Positions 25,730 through 34,118 of a DNA stretch of 64,000 bases are shown one piece after another. The translations under genes and the position numbers were made by a program. Under the pieces are notes generated by a model. That model ran no database searches, was not told the origin of the DNA, and was given only the letters and a program-made list of their open reading frames with translations. Numbering within the stretch: position 1 is the first letter of the stretch; each line of letters begins with the position of its first letter. This DNA is from Salinibacillus aidingensis (GTDB lineage: Bacteria > Bacillota > Bacilli > Bacillales > Alkalibacillaceae): the NCBI RefSeq assembly GCF_039522525.1, contig NZ_BAAADO010000004.1, positions 124,001-188,000 of the forward strand. Reading direction: 5' to 3'.

Positions 25730-25804
25730 CTATGCATATTTTTTTCGACCCAAAAGATCCTTCCAACGTCTTTTTAGCTTTTCCCTTAAACGTTTCAATC
25801 GCAT
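25730..25804 (-). CDS. Candidate 24-residue basic peptide
   Basis: The ATG at 25804 is seven bases after a strong AAAGGAG. The product reads MRLKRLREKLKRRWKDLLGR then KKYA: about half Lys/Arg, amphipathic in pattern, with no acidic counterpart domain. It lies alone upstream of rpoY on the same strand. The opposite strand carries a second short frame (25732-25830) that also has a GGAGG ribosome site, so at most one may be real. Not recognised as a named family. Confidence 0.4.
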   Translation of the reverse strand: MRLKRLREKLKRRWKDLLGRKKYA

Positions 25805-25830
25805 ATCGAAGCTCCTTTCATGTGTATTGA
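25732..25830 (+). CDS. Alternative 32-residue frame opposite the basic peptide
   Basis: The ATG at 25732 follows GGAGG (25720-25724) by seven bases and opens a 32-codon frame starting MHIFFDPKDPSNVFLAFPLN. It is entirely antisense to the basic-peptide frame. No family is recognised. The low confidence reflects that conflict. The rest of 25831-26052 is AT-rich without a recognisable feature. Confidence 0.25.
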   Translation: MHIFFDPKDPSNVFLAFPLNVSIAYRSSFHVY

Positions 25831-26052
25831 AAAGCTAAGAAAAAACGCTATCTATTTATTTGCCGACCCTTTCCCAAGTACTTTTAGTATAATATGGTTT
25901 GCGCAAGAATGAAATAGATAAACCTTAAAGTTTATAAAAATTATTTATATCACGCATTGCTTACATGCATTATTCTAACCAGAAAAACCAAATTTCATGA
26001 ATAGAAGAAAATATAAATTGCTGAAGAACGAACATACAATTTGCAGGAATAT

Positions 26053-26095
26053 AAAAAAGTCGCCAAAACAGAAATGACATCCTGTTTAAGCGACT
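26053..26095 (-). terminator. Terminator of def
   Basis: Minus strand: AGTCGCTTAAACAG pairs with CTGTTTTGGCGACT and runs into six T. Confidence 0.8.
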
Positions 26096-26110
26096 CTTCG
26101 GACATAATAT

Positions 26111-26674
26111 TCAGCCTTGCTCCTGGTCAACAGGCTTTGCGTTTTCCGGAGGGTGGAAGGGATTTTCTTCATTGATATGGTCATAAAACATGACACCGTT
26201 AAGATGATCAATTTCATGTTGAATGACAATGGCAGGATAGCCTTTTAATCTTAGTTTCACCTGATTCCCATCAATGTCGTATGCTTTCACGGTTACCCGT
26301 GCATGGCGGGGCACAATGCCTGGCACCTCACGATCAACACTTAAACAGCCTTCTCCGCTTGAAAGATAACCACCTTCAACCGAATGACTGACAATTTTAG
26401 GATTAAACAATGCATAGCTATGCAATTTTCCTTTTATATCTTCTACATGTATGGCAAGCATACGTTTATCCAAACCTAACTGAGGTGCTGCCAGTCCAAC
26501 ACCAGGACGCAGGTTATATTTTTCAGCCGTTTCTTCATCCTGACTGTTTTTTAAGAATTGAAGCATCTCTTTAAGGGTTTCCTGATCTTCCGTTGTGGGA
26601 GGAATCGGAACTTCTTTTGTTACGGTTCGAAGCATTGGATGGCCTTCGCGGACGATATCATCCATTGTAATCAT
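26111..26674 (-). CDS. def: Peptide deformylase
   Basis: 187 residues with the three metal motifs: G-V-G-L-A-A-P-Q near residue 58, G-E-G-C-L-S near 108 and H-E-I-D-H-L near 152. The Cys and two His bind Fe(II). It removes the formyl group from initiator methionine, the step before methionine aminopeptidase. The length matches the Gram-positive type 2 deformylase (DefB/YkrB). The start is the ATG at 26674 behind GGAGTG; an upstream ATG at 26698 would overlap that site. Position next to ykyA and pdh equals B. subtilis. Confidence 0.95.
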   Translation of the reverse strand: MITMDDIVREGHPMLRTVTKEVPIPPTTEDQETLKEMLQFLKNSQDEETAEKYNLRPGVGLAAPQLGLDKRMLAIHVEDIKGKLHSYALFNPKIVSHSVEGGYLSSGEGCLSVDREVPGIVPRHARVTVKAYDIDGNQVKLRLKGYPAIVIQHEIDHLNGVMFYDHINEENPFHPPENAKPVDQEQG

Positions 26675-26836
26675 GTTTGACACTCCTCTATATTTCATTG
26701 TTCCTATATATTGTATATTATCATAAGGAGTATGAAAATGTTTAAAGATTGAATGCCTAATTGGCTTTTAAAAAACATATTATAGAAAAAACATGTGTGG
26801 TATACTTATAAAGAAGTAGCCATAAGGAGGAAGGAA

Positions 26837-27652
26837 ATGTTGCGAAAAGGAAAAGGAATCTTAGTAATGATTTTCGTAATGTTCTTAATGGCCTCGTGTC
26901 AACAGGGTCCTTCTGCTTCGGAACAAATGTACAATCATTTAGAGAAAGCAGTTGAGTTGGAAAAGAACTTCGGGGAACAGCAGGAACAGCTGGTTTCATT
27001 ACAAAATGAAGAACAAGCATTGTATGAACAGATTTTAGAATTGCCGGAAAGTGAAATGGCCAAGATAAAGAAGCTCTCCGATGAAGCCGTTTCGATTTTA
27101 GAGCAACGCAAGGAGATCATTCAGTCAGAAAAAGAAAGCATTGATGCGGCAAAAGAAGAATTTGATAACGTTGATTCCGTGATAGAGGATCTGGAATCAG
27201 AGGAACTTCAGTCAAAGGCTAATGAATTGAAAAAAGCAATGGAAACACGATACAGTGCCTATGAAGATTTACATAAGGCCTATAAAGAAGCTCTGAAACG
27301 TGATGAGAAACTGTACAGCATGCTGAAAAATGAAGAGCTGAAAATGGAAGATCTGGAAGCCCAAATTGAAAAAATCAATGAGAGCTATGACCAGTATAAA
27401 GAAGCCAGAGCTGCGTTTAATACTGCTACGGAAAATTATAATGATTTAAAAATTGAGTTTTACGAGGCAACAGACCTGAATATTAAGTTTGAAGGCAATA
27501 ACCAGGACTCTCAGACAGAGGAAGAGTCTACAGAGGGTGAAGGAAAAGAAAAACAGGATACAGAAGAAAATAATGAAAACAATGAAGAAAATAAAAAAGA
27601 TGAAAAGGAAAAAAGCACAGATGACTCTAAATCTAAGGAAGACTCCGAGTAG
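26837..27652 (+). CDS. ykyA: YkyA-type lipoprotein with coiled coil
   Basis: 271 residues. A lipoprotein signal ends at M-A-S-C (Cys near residue 20). A long helical, coiled-coil-prone region runs from about 30 to 215 with regular Glu/Lys/Leu spacing. The C-terminal 50 residues are almost only Glu, Asn, Lys, Ser and Asp. YkyA is described as a putative cell-wall-binding lipoprotein; its role is unknown. The ATG at 26837 lies six bases after AAGGAGG. The extreme acidic tail is typical of exported proteins in salt-tolerant Bacillaceae. It precedes pdhABCD as in B. subtilis but is separated from it by a terminator and 580 bp. Confidence 0.9.
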   Translation: MLRKGKGILVMIFVMFLMASCQQGPSASEQMYNHLEKAVELEKNFGEQQEQLVSLQNEEQALYEQILELPESEMAKIKKLSDEAVSILEQRKEIIQSEKESIDAAKEEFDNVDSVIEDLESEELQSKANELKKAMETRYSAYEDLHKAYKEALKRDEKLYSMLKNEELKMEDLEAQIEKINESYDQYKEARAAFNTATENYNDLKIEFYEATDLNIKFEGNNQDSQTEEESTEGEGKEKQDTEENNENNEENKKDEKEKSTDDSKSKEDSE

Positions 27653-27707
27653 GTAGTTTGATCGTGTGTGTATTCCAAAATAATCGTCTGAATGGCAAAA
27701 CTTAAAG

Positions 27708-27747
27708 AAAGGCATACCCGTCGAATGTTGATGGTTATGCCTTTTTA
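27708..27747 (+). terminator. Terminator after ykyA
   Basis: AAAGGCATA pairs with TATGCCTTT across 19 bases, followed by TTATT. Confidence 0.7.
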
Positions 27748-27906
27748 TTGTTTTAAAGATAAGATCTCAGGAGAGGCAACATTCGTTCATAACACTGAAG
27801 ATGAATTAAAAGTGCTGAAGGCAGGCAGATATAAAATAGATAAAACCGCTACAAAGGGTACTTATTCACTAAGATTTAATCCCGGCTTTTATCTGTATCA
27901 TCAGTA

Positions 27907-27962
27907 AGTTGTAACAGTTGGGTACTTAAAGTGATACAGTTTGGGCAAAAACTGATACAGAA
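27907..27962. mobile_element. Possible solo end of an IS21-like element
   Basis: The minus strand contains three tandem variants of one block: CTGTATCAGTTTTTGCCC, AACTGTATCACTTTAAG and AACTGTTACAACTT. Serial 20-bp repeats of this kind are typical of IS21-family ends. No istA or istB gene is present. The rest of 27748-28232 holds a hairpin at 27971-27997 (GCGTGTTA/TAACACGC) and AT-rich DNA before pdhA. Confidence 0.35.
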
Positions 27963-28232
27963 CACCAGGTATACATGCGTGTTATAAAACACTTGTAACA
28001 CGCTATTTGGAAAGATTTTAAAGAAACAAATTAAATGTTTGACGTATAAATAACTTTGAGCTAAACTCAAATTGTACTAATGAAAAACACCTTTCATTGT
28101 GTAACAGTTTTGCACCGATCAGTTCTCAAATAATTGAGCACGAAAAATACAAAAATATTGAGTACTTCTCCTCAATTTTTGGGAAACCTAATGATGGAGA
28201 TGATTTTTCAAAGGAAAGGATAGGTGATTGAG

Positions 28233-29318
28233 TTGTTCAAAAATTCACTTGAAAACATCGAGAATCAATTTGAAATGATTCAAATTTTGAATGAAGAAGG
28301 CGAAGTTGTAAATAAAGAGGAAATGCCTGATTTATCAGATGATGATTTGAAAGAACTTATGCGCCGCATGGTATATACACGAGTGCTGGATCAGCGTTCT
28401 ATTGCCTTAAACCGTCAAGGTCGTTTAGGCTTCTATGCACCAACAGCTGGTCAGGAGGCTTCCCAATTAGGCAGTCAATTTGCTCTTGATCAGGAGGATT
28501 ATCTCCTTCCGGCTTATCGTGATGTGCCTCAATTAATCTGGCAGGGTCTGCCTCTTTATAAGGCTTTCTTATTCTCCCGTGGTCATTATAAAGGGAATCA
28601 AATGCCAGAGGGTGTTAATGCTTTAAGCCCGCAAATCATCATTGGTGCCCAATATACTCAGGCTGCAGGTGTTGGCTTAGGCTTGAAAAAACGTGGAGAA
28701 AAAGCTGTTGCTATTACATATACAGGCGATGGTGGAGCTTCCCAGGGTGACTTTTACGAAGGGATTAACTTTGCAGGTGCTTATAAAGCGAATAACGTAT
28801 TTGTTGTTCAAAACAACCACTTTGCCATTTCTGTTCCTGTTGAAAAGCAATCAGCAGCAAGCAGTGTAGCCCAGAAATCAGTTGCAGCAGGTATTCCTGG
28901 TATACGTGTAGACGGAATGGATGTATTGGCTGTTTATAAGGCTGTTCGTGAAGCAAGAGAACGCGCAATTAACGGTGAAGGTCCTGCCCTTATTGAGACT
29001 GTTACGTACCGTTATGGTCCTCATACTATGGCTGGGGATGACCCTACACGTTATCGTACGGAAGAATTAGATGATGAATGGGAAAAGAAGGATCCATTAA
29101 TCCGTTTCCGTAAATACCTGGAAGCTAAAGGACTATGGTCTGAAGAAGAAGAGAACAATACCATTGAAACGGCTAAAGAAGAGATTAAAGCCGCTATCAA
29201 GGAAGCAGATGGAGTGGAAAAACAAAAGGTAACAGACCTGATCTCCATTATGCATGAAGAACTTCCATCTAACCTTAAAGAACAAATGGAAGAATATAAA
29301 GAGAAGGAGTCGAAGTAG
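28233..29318 (+). CDS. pdhA: Pyruvate dehydrogenase E1 alpha subunit
   Basis: About 361 residues. The thiamine diphosphate motif G-D-G-G-A-S-Q-G-D-F-Y-E-G-I-N-F-A lies near residue 170. The phosphorylation-loop-like segment Y-R-Y-G-P-H-T-M-A-G-D-D-P lies near 265. With PdhB it decarboxylates pyruvate and transfers the acetyl group to lipoyl-PdhC. The start is ambiguous: TTG 28233 has AGGTGAT five bases upstream and is preferred; GTG 28224 is the alternative. It is the first gene of the four-gene operon; pdhB begins 3 bp later. Upstream DNA shows no clear CcpA or other operator. Confidence 0.95.
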   Translation: MFKNSLENIENQFEMIQILNEEGEVVNKEEMPDLSDDDLKELMRRMVYTRVLDQRSIALNRQGRLGFYAPTAGQEASQLGSQFALDQEDYLLPAYRDVPQLIWQGLPLYKAFLFSRGHYKGNQMPEGVNALSPQIIIGAQYTQAAGVGLGLKKRGEKAVAITYTGDGGASQGDFYEGINFAGAYKANNVFVVQNNHFAISVPVEKQSAASSVAQKSVAAGIPGIRVDGMDVLAVYKAVREARERAINGEGPALIETVTYRYGPHTMAGDDPTRYRTEELDDEWEKKDPLIRFRKYLEAKGLWSEEEENNTIETAKEEIKAAIKEADGVEKQKVTDLISIMHEELPSNLKEQMEEYKEKESK

Positions 29319-29321
29319 ATC

Positions 29322-30299
29322 ATGGCACAAATGACGATGATTCAAGCGATAACTGATGCTATGCGTACGGAGTTAAAAAATGACGAAAACGTATTAGTTT
29401 TCGGTGAAGATGTCGGTCAAAACGGCGGTGTGTTCCGTGCAACTGAAGGTTTGCAGAAAGAATTTGGCGAAGATCGTGTATTTGATACGCCGCTTGCAGA
29501 GTCAGGAATAATTGGTATGTCTGTAGGTCTATCGACACAAGGTTTTCGTCCTGTGCCTGAAATTCAATTCTTTGGCTTCGTCTTTGAGGCAATGGATGCG
29601 ATTAATGGTCAGGCAGCACGTATGCGTTACCGCACCGGCGATACCAAAAACGCACCAATCACTATCCGTTCTCCATTTGGCGGCGGCGTACACACACCTG
29701 AGCTGCACGCAGACAGCTTAGAGGGTCTTATTGCACAGCAACCAGGTGTACGAGTGGTTATTCCATCTACACCATATGATGCAAAAGGTTTGTTGATTTC
29801 ATCCATTCGTAATAACGACCCTGTTGTTTACTTAGAGCACATGAAGCTTTATCGCTCATTCCGCGAAGAAGTTCCGGAAGAAGAATACACAGTTGATTTA
29901 GATAAAGCGAATGTAAAACGTGAAGGCTCAGATATTACACTTATTGCTTATGGTGCAATGGTACACTCTGCCTTAAAAGCTGCAGAAGAACTTGAAAATG
30001 ATGGCATTAGCGCTGAGGTTATTGACCTTCGTACGGTAAGTCCGGTCGATTACGAGACGATTCTTGAATCTGTGAAGAAGACCAATCGTGTTGTAATGGT
30101 TCAGGAAGCACAGCGTCAAGCAGGAATTGGCGGACAGGTAATGTCAGAGATCCAGGAACGTGCAATCCTGCACTTAGAGGCTCCTGTATTAAGAGTTGCG
30201 GCTCCAGATACCGTATATCCATTTACAGCAGCAGAAGAGGTATGGTTACCAAATCATCAGGACATTATTGAAAAGGCAAAAGAAGCGATTAACTTTTAA
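29322..30299 (+). CDS. pdhB: Pyruvate dehydrogenase E1 beta subunit
   Basis: 325 residues of the transketolase-type E1 beta family. The N-terminus carries F-G-E-D-V-G with the Glu that contacts thiamine diphosphate, then D-T-P-L-A-E-S-G-I-I-G and F-G-F-V-F-E-A-M-D. The C-terminal half contains the V-Q-E-A-Q-R-Q-A-G-I-G-G block. It forms the alpha2-beta2 E1 component with PdhA and binds the PdhC peripheral domain. The start codon ATG lies after GAAGGAGT at the end of pdhA. Codon choice (many GTA, GGT, CGT) fits a highly expressed operon. Confidence 0.97.
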   Translation: MAQMTMIQAITDAMRTELKNDENVLVFGEDVGQNGGVFRATEGLQKEFGEDRVFDTPLAESGIIGMSVGLSTQGFRPVPEIQFFGFVFEAMDAINGQAARMRYRTGDTKNAPITIRSPFGGGVHTPELHADSLEGLIAQQPGVRVVIPSTPYDAKGLLISSIRNNDPVVYLEHMKLYRSFREEVPEEEYTVDLDKANVKREGSDITLIAYGAMVHSALKAAEELENDGISAEVIDLRTVSPVDYETILESVKKTNRVVMVQEAQRQAGIGGQVMSEIQERAILHLEAPVLRVAAPDTVYPFTAAEEVWLPNHQDIIEKAKEAINF

Positions 30300-30323
30300 T
30301 AGAATGAATAGGAGGGAACTCTA

Positions 30324-31589
30324 GTGGCCTTTAATTTCAAACTCCCAGACATTGGTGAAGGTATACACGAAGGTGAAATTGTAAAATGGTTTGTTAAACC
30401 AGGAGACGAAGTAAAAGAAGATGATGTACTTTGTGAGGTACAAAACGATAAATCTGTTGTAGAAATCCCATCTCCTGTTGACGGTACAGTCACAGACGTA
30501 AAAGTAGACGAAGGTCAAGTAGCCACCGTAGGCGATACACTAATCGTGTTTGACGCTGAAGGGTATGATGAAGAGCCGGATACAGGTGGAGGCGAAGAAG
30601 CCCCTAAAGAAGACGCGCAGGAAGAAACGAAAGAACAGCCTGCACAAGCAGACGAACAGGAAGCTGCAGAAGGCGGACGTGTAATCGCAATGCCATCTGT
30701 ACGCAAATATGCCCGTGACAAGGGAGTAAACATTCAGCAGGTTAGCGGTTCCGGTAAGAATAATCGTGTGCTGAAAGAAGATATTGATCGTTACCTGAGC
30801 GGTGACCAGGCAGACACTGCTCAAGCGGCTGAAGCAGCAGAGCCAGCAGCTGCATCTGGTGCACAGCAGGTGGCAGCAGAAGGACAATATCCAGAAACTC
30901 GCGAAAAAATGAGCGGAATCCGTCGTTCTATTGCCAAAGCTATGGTAAAATCGAAACAGACTGCACCGCATGTTACACTTATGGATGATGTGGATGTAAC
31001 AGAACTTGTTGCACACCGTAAGAAATTCAAACAAGCGGCATTAGACCAGGATATTAAACTTACGTATCTTCCATATGTCGTAAGAGCTCTTGTTTCAACG
31101 TTGAAGAAATATCCAACATTGAATACATCCATTGATGATGAAACCGATGAAATCGTTCATAAGCATTACTACAACATTGGTATTGCAGCAGATACAGACA
31201 AAGGACTTCTTGTTCCTGTTGTCAAAGATGCTGACCGTAAGTCCATCTTTGAAACCTCTGCAGAAATCAATGAATTGGCAGCCAAAGCTCGTGATGGCAA
31301 GCTGGCACCAGACGAAATGAAAGGTGCATCATGCACAATTACCAACATTGGTTCTGCTGGCGGACAGTGGTTCACTCCAGTTATCAACCATCCAGAGGTA
31401 GCGATCCTTGGAATTGGCCGAATCGCTGAAAAACCAGTGGTACGCGATGGTGAGGTTGTTGTAGCTCCAGTATTAGCATTGTCATTAAGCTTTGACCACC
31501 GTATCATTGACGGTGCAACTGCTCAAGAAGCGTTGAACCATGTTAAACGCTTGTTGAATGATCCACAATTAATCATGATGGAGGCGTAA
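30324..31589 (+). CDS. pdhC: Dihydrolipoamide acetyltransferase (E2)
   Basis: 421 residues. One lipoyl domain (about 1-80) carries the lipoyl-lysine in N-D-K-S-V-V-E near residue 43. An acidic Glu/Gln/Ala linker follows, then the subunit-binding domain (about 125-160, P-S-V-R-K-Y-A-R). A second Ala-rich linker leads to the catalytic domain (about 200-421), with S-F-D-H-R-I-I-D-G-A near the end supplying His and Asp of the active site. It builds the core of the complex and transfers acetyl to CoA. The start is GTG 30324 after GGAGGG. It sits 24 bp after pdhB. Confidence 0.97.
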   Translation: MAFNFKLPDIGEGIHEGEIVKWFVKPGDEVKEDDVLCEVQNDKSVVEIPSPVDGTVTDVKVDEGQVATVGDTLIVFDAEGYDEEPDTGGGEEAPKEDAQEETKEQPAQADEQEAAEGGRVIAMPSVRKYARDKGVNIQQVSGSGKNNRVLKEDIDRYLSGDQADTAQAAEAAEPAAASGAQQVAAEGQYPETREKMSGIRRSIAKAMVKSKQTAPHVTLMDDVDVTELVAHRKKFKQAALDQDIKLTYLPYVVRALVSTLKKYPTLNTSIDDETDEIVHKHYYNIGIAADTDKGLLVPVVKDADRKSIFETSAEINELAAKARDGKLAPDEMKGASCTITNIGSAGGQWFTPVINHPEVAILGIGRIAEKPVVRDGEVVVAPVLALSLSFDHRIIDGATAQEALNHVKRLLNDPQLIMMEA

Positions 31590-31593
31590 TATT

Positions 31594-33003
31594 ATGGTAG
31601 TAGGAGATTTTCCAGTTGAAGTAGACACACTTGTCGTAGGAGCAGGCCCAGGCGGATACGTTGCAGCTATCCGCGCTGCTCAAATGGGCCAAAAAGTTAC
31701 GATTGCTGACAAAGGCGATCTTGGCGGGGTTTGTTTAAACGTTGGCTGTATCCCATCCAAAGCCTTAATTTCAGCAGCTCATCGTTATGAAAATGCCAAT
31801 CATTCCGATGATATGGGAATTACGGCAGAAAATGTGTCTGTAGACTTTTCAAAAGTTCAAAAGTGGAAGTCCGGTGTTGTTCATAAGCTTACCAGTGGTG
31901 TTGAAGGCTTACTTAAAGCAAACAAAGTGGACATTGTAAAAGGTGAAGTTTACTTTGTTGATCAAAACACAGCAAAGATTATGGATGAGAAAAATTCTCA
32001 GACCTATAAGTTCAACAATTGCATTATTGCAACCGGATCCCGTCCAATTGAGCTTAAACCATTTCCATATTCAGATCGTGTATTAGATTCTACCGGAGCG
32101 CTAAACCTTTCCGAGATTCCGGAAAAATTAGTGGTTATCGGTGGAGGCTACATCGGTTCTGAGCTTGGTACCGCTTATGCAAACTTTGGTACGGAAGTTA
32201 CTGTTCTTGAAGGTACAGATGACATCCTTGGCGGTTTTGACAAATCCATGACTTCTATTGTAAAACGTCGCCTGAAGAAAAAAGGTGTAAACGTCATTAC
32301 AAACGCTATGGCACAAGGCGTTGAAGAAAAGAAAGATGGCGTAACGGTTAAATATGAAGTAAAAGGAAAAGAAGAAACCGTTGATGCTGACTATGTACTT
32401 GTTACAGTCGGTCGTCGTCCAAATACAGACGAACTTGGATTAGAGCAAGCAGGTGTGGAACTGACGGATAAAGGTCTGATTAAGATTGATAAGCAGTGCC
32501 GTACCAATGTATCCAACATCTATGCTATTGGTGACATTGTTGAAGGACCACCACTTGCACATAAAGCATCCTATGAAGGAAAAATTGCCGCAGAAGCCAT
32601 CAGTGGTGAAGCATCCGAAATTGACTACATGGGGATTCCAGCTGTAGCCTTTACAGATCCTGAGCTTGCAAGCGTTGGTTATACAGAGGACGCTGCAAAA
32701 GAGGATGGATATGATGTAAAAGTAGCGAAGTTCCCATATGCAGCCAATGGTCGTGCTTTATCTCTGAATGACACAGACGGCTTTGTCCAGCTTGTCACTC
32801 GTAAAGAGGACGGTCTCGTCATCGGCGGACAAGTAGCAGGTGCAAATGCAAGTGACGTCATTGCTGAAATAGGTCTTGCTATTGAAGCAGGCATGACTGC
32901 AGAAGATATTTCTCTAACCATTCATGCACACCCAACATTGGGCGAAATGACTATGGAAGCTTCTGAAGTTGCGCTTGGCATGCCAATCCACGTACCAAAA
33001 TAA
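31594..33003 (+). CDS. pdhD: Dihydrolipoamide dehydrogenase (E3)
   Basis: 469-residue flavoprotein. The FAD motif G-A-G-P-G-G-Y-V-A-A-I-R-A-A lies near residue 16, and the redox disulfide G-G-V-C-L-N-V-G-C-I-P-S-K near 44. The NAD motif G-G-G-Y-I-G-S-E-L-G lies near 186, and the active-site His-Glu pair H-A-H-P-T-L-G-E near 448. It reoxidises the lipoyl groups of PdhC and probably also serves 2-oxoglutarate dehydrogenase. The ATG lies five bases after the pdhC stop codon with GGAGGCG inside the end of pdhC. A strong terminator ends the operon. Confidence 0.97.
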   Translation: MVVGDFPVEVDTLVVGAGPGGYVAAIRAAQMGQKVTIADKGDLGGVCLNVGCIPSKALISAAHRYENANHSDDMGITAENVSVDFSKVQKWKSGVVHKLTSGVEGLLKANKVDIVKGEVYFVDQNTAKIMDEKNSQTYKFNNCIIATGSRPIELKPFPYSDRVLDSTGALNLSEIPEKLVVIGGGYIGSELGTAYANFGTEVTVLEGTDDILGGFDKSMTSIVKRRLKKKGVNVITNAMAQGVEEKKDGVTVKYEVKGKEETVDADYVLVTVGRRPNTDELGLEQAGVELTDKGLIKIDKQCRTNVSNIYAIGDIVEGPPLAHKASYEGKIAAEAISGEASEIDYMGIPAVAFTDPELASVGYTEDAAKEDGYDVKVAKFPYAANGRALSLNDTDGFVQLVTRKEDGLVIGGQVAGANASDVIAEIGLAIEAGMTAEDISLTIHAHPTLGEMTMEASEVALGMPIHVPK

Positions 33004-33015
33004 AGGTAATAACAT

Positions 33016-33048
33016 AAAAAAGCTGCTCCTTTTTGGGGCAGCTTTTTT
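33016..33048 (+). terminator. Terminator of the pdh operon
   Basis: AAAAAAGCTGCTCC pairs with GGGGCAGCTTTTTT around five T. Confidence 0.9.
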
Positions 33049-33279
33049 AATGCAACAATATAGTAAAAACGCTATGTCTATTTCAGATTCCTTATTTTTT
33101 CTTTTAGGCAATTTTCTAAAAGGTTGTTGTTTTGCACAAAGGATATACGATGTGCAATAAATTCGGAGCTTTAGGATGTGTGCTATCTCGTCGCTACGGG
33201 AATATACTTCGCTTTCACCAAAAGGGCACAAATGCGACATCTATTCAACTCCCTAAGGTCGTTTTCATAGTGTCTTCTT

Positions 33280-33645
33280 TGCCGTGGGCGGCTCCGGTCG
33301 CCTTCGCTTTTCTTTGTGGGGTCTCACCTAGGCCTTCCTCCCACGACGAACAGGACGTTCTAATGTCGGTGTTGGCACAGGACGTGCCGCTTTTAACCGA
33401 CAAGGAGTCTACGCATATTCCCTCCGCTAAAACAGCGATTCACTCGTTACTAACATTGGATAATATAGGTATGACAAGATCTCAATATACTTACAATCAG
33501 AACATCCATTTAGTGGAGGCAGAACACGTAGACTCCTATGGGAACAGCCCGTGGTGAAGACCCCGCAGGAAGCGTTTTTTGCTTCCGAGGAGGCTGAGGC
33601 CGGGCCCATGGAAAGCGAAGTGTTCTGCCGGAACGTATGCATCCA
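33280..33645. repeat. Element R3 and related fragments
   Basis: At 33515-33640 lies a block with GTAGACTCCTATGGGAACAG, GACCCCGCAGGAAGCG, GAGGAGGCTGAGGCCGGGC and GAAAGCGAAGTGTTCTGCC. I recall it as a common dispersed intergenic repeat of Bacillaceae. A related inverted fragment (GGGGTCTCACCTAGGCCTTC, then GGAGTCTACG) lies at 33335-33420, and an R1-like piece (GGCTCCGGTCGCCTTCGCTT) at 33290-33313. No gene is supported between 33049 and 33821. Confidence 0.65.
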
Positions 33646-33821
33646 CTCATCTTGATTCAGAACAATCTAGCTGTATTTTAAGGATTTTATCTATGGCGCA
33701 TGATCTATCAAAAACAACAATCACTATGAAAAGAGCCTTCCTTTAACAGTAAAATCCATTCAGCTTTTTCCCATATTTTATTCCTCTGTTTCATAAATAT
33801 AAAATACAGGATATTGAAACG

Positions 33822-34076
33822 ATGAGGATGATAGGGATGTATAAATGGACATTTTTACAGCTCCTGATCATTTTATGGAGTGTATACATATTGACAACCT
33901 ACCTGTCTGCTAAGGATCATCCGGTTGTGAATGTACTATTTTTTATCTGGTTTTTTGTTTTAGCCTTTTATGGAGGAAAGTATTTTATTTCAAACTCTAA
34001 AATCCGACTCTTGTACATTGCGCTTGCATTTGGTGCCGTTTATGGAGGTTACTGTCTTTGGCATCTCTTTACATAA
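33822..34076 (+). CDS. Small three-helix membrane protein
   Basis: 84 residues (or 79 if ATG 33837 is used; that codon has GAGGATGATAGGG before it). Three hydrophobic segments span about residues 10-27, 35-52 and 61-80, joined by short polar turns (S-A-K-D-H-P, S-N-S-K-I-R). The family is not recognised. It sits between the pdh-side repeats and opuD, convergent with opuD, sharing a bidirectional terminator. Its size and hydrophobicity are typical of small inner-membrane proteins of unknown role. Confidence 0.6.
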   Translation: MRMIGMYKWTFLQLLIILWSVYILTTYLSAKDHPVVNVLFFIWFFVLAFYGGKYFISNSKIRLLYIALAFGAVYGGYCLWHLFT

Positions 34077-34079
34077 AAA

Positions 34080-34118
34080 GACTCCCTTGACCTTAACTGG
34101 ACAAGGGAGTCGTGTTTT
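34080..34118. terminator. Bidirectional terminator before opuD
   Basis: GACTCCCTTG and CAAGGGAGTC form a perfect 10-bp stem, with A and T runs on both sides. Confidence 0.85.

Noticed and set aside
27692..27907. 71-codon frame downstream of ykyA
   Set aside because: Its start lies in a terminator hairpin and its stop at the IS-end-like repeats. It might be a truncated remnant, but I see no family or ribosome site.
30515..31507. Several long minus-strand frames across pdhC
   Set aside because: They are antisense shadows of a strongly biased, highly expressed coding sequence; products are Ser/Ala/Val low-complexity without motifs.
33132..33557. 141-codon frame across the R3 region
   Set aside because: It runs through dispersed repeat sequence, and the product has no recognisable domain or ribosome site.
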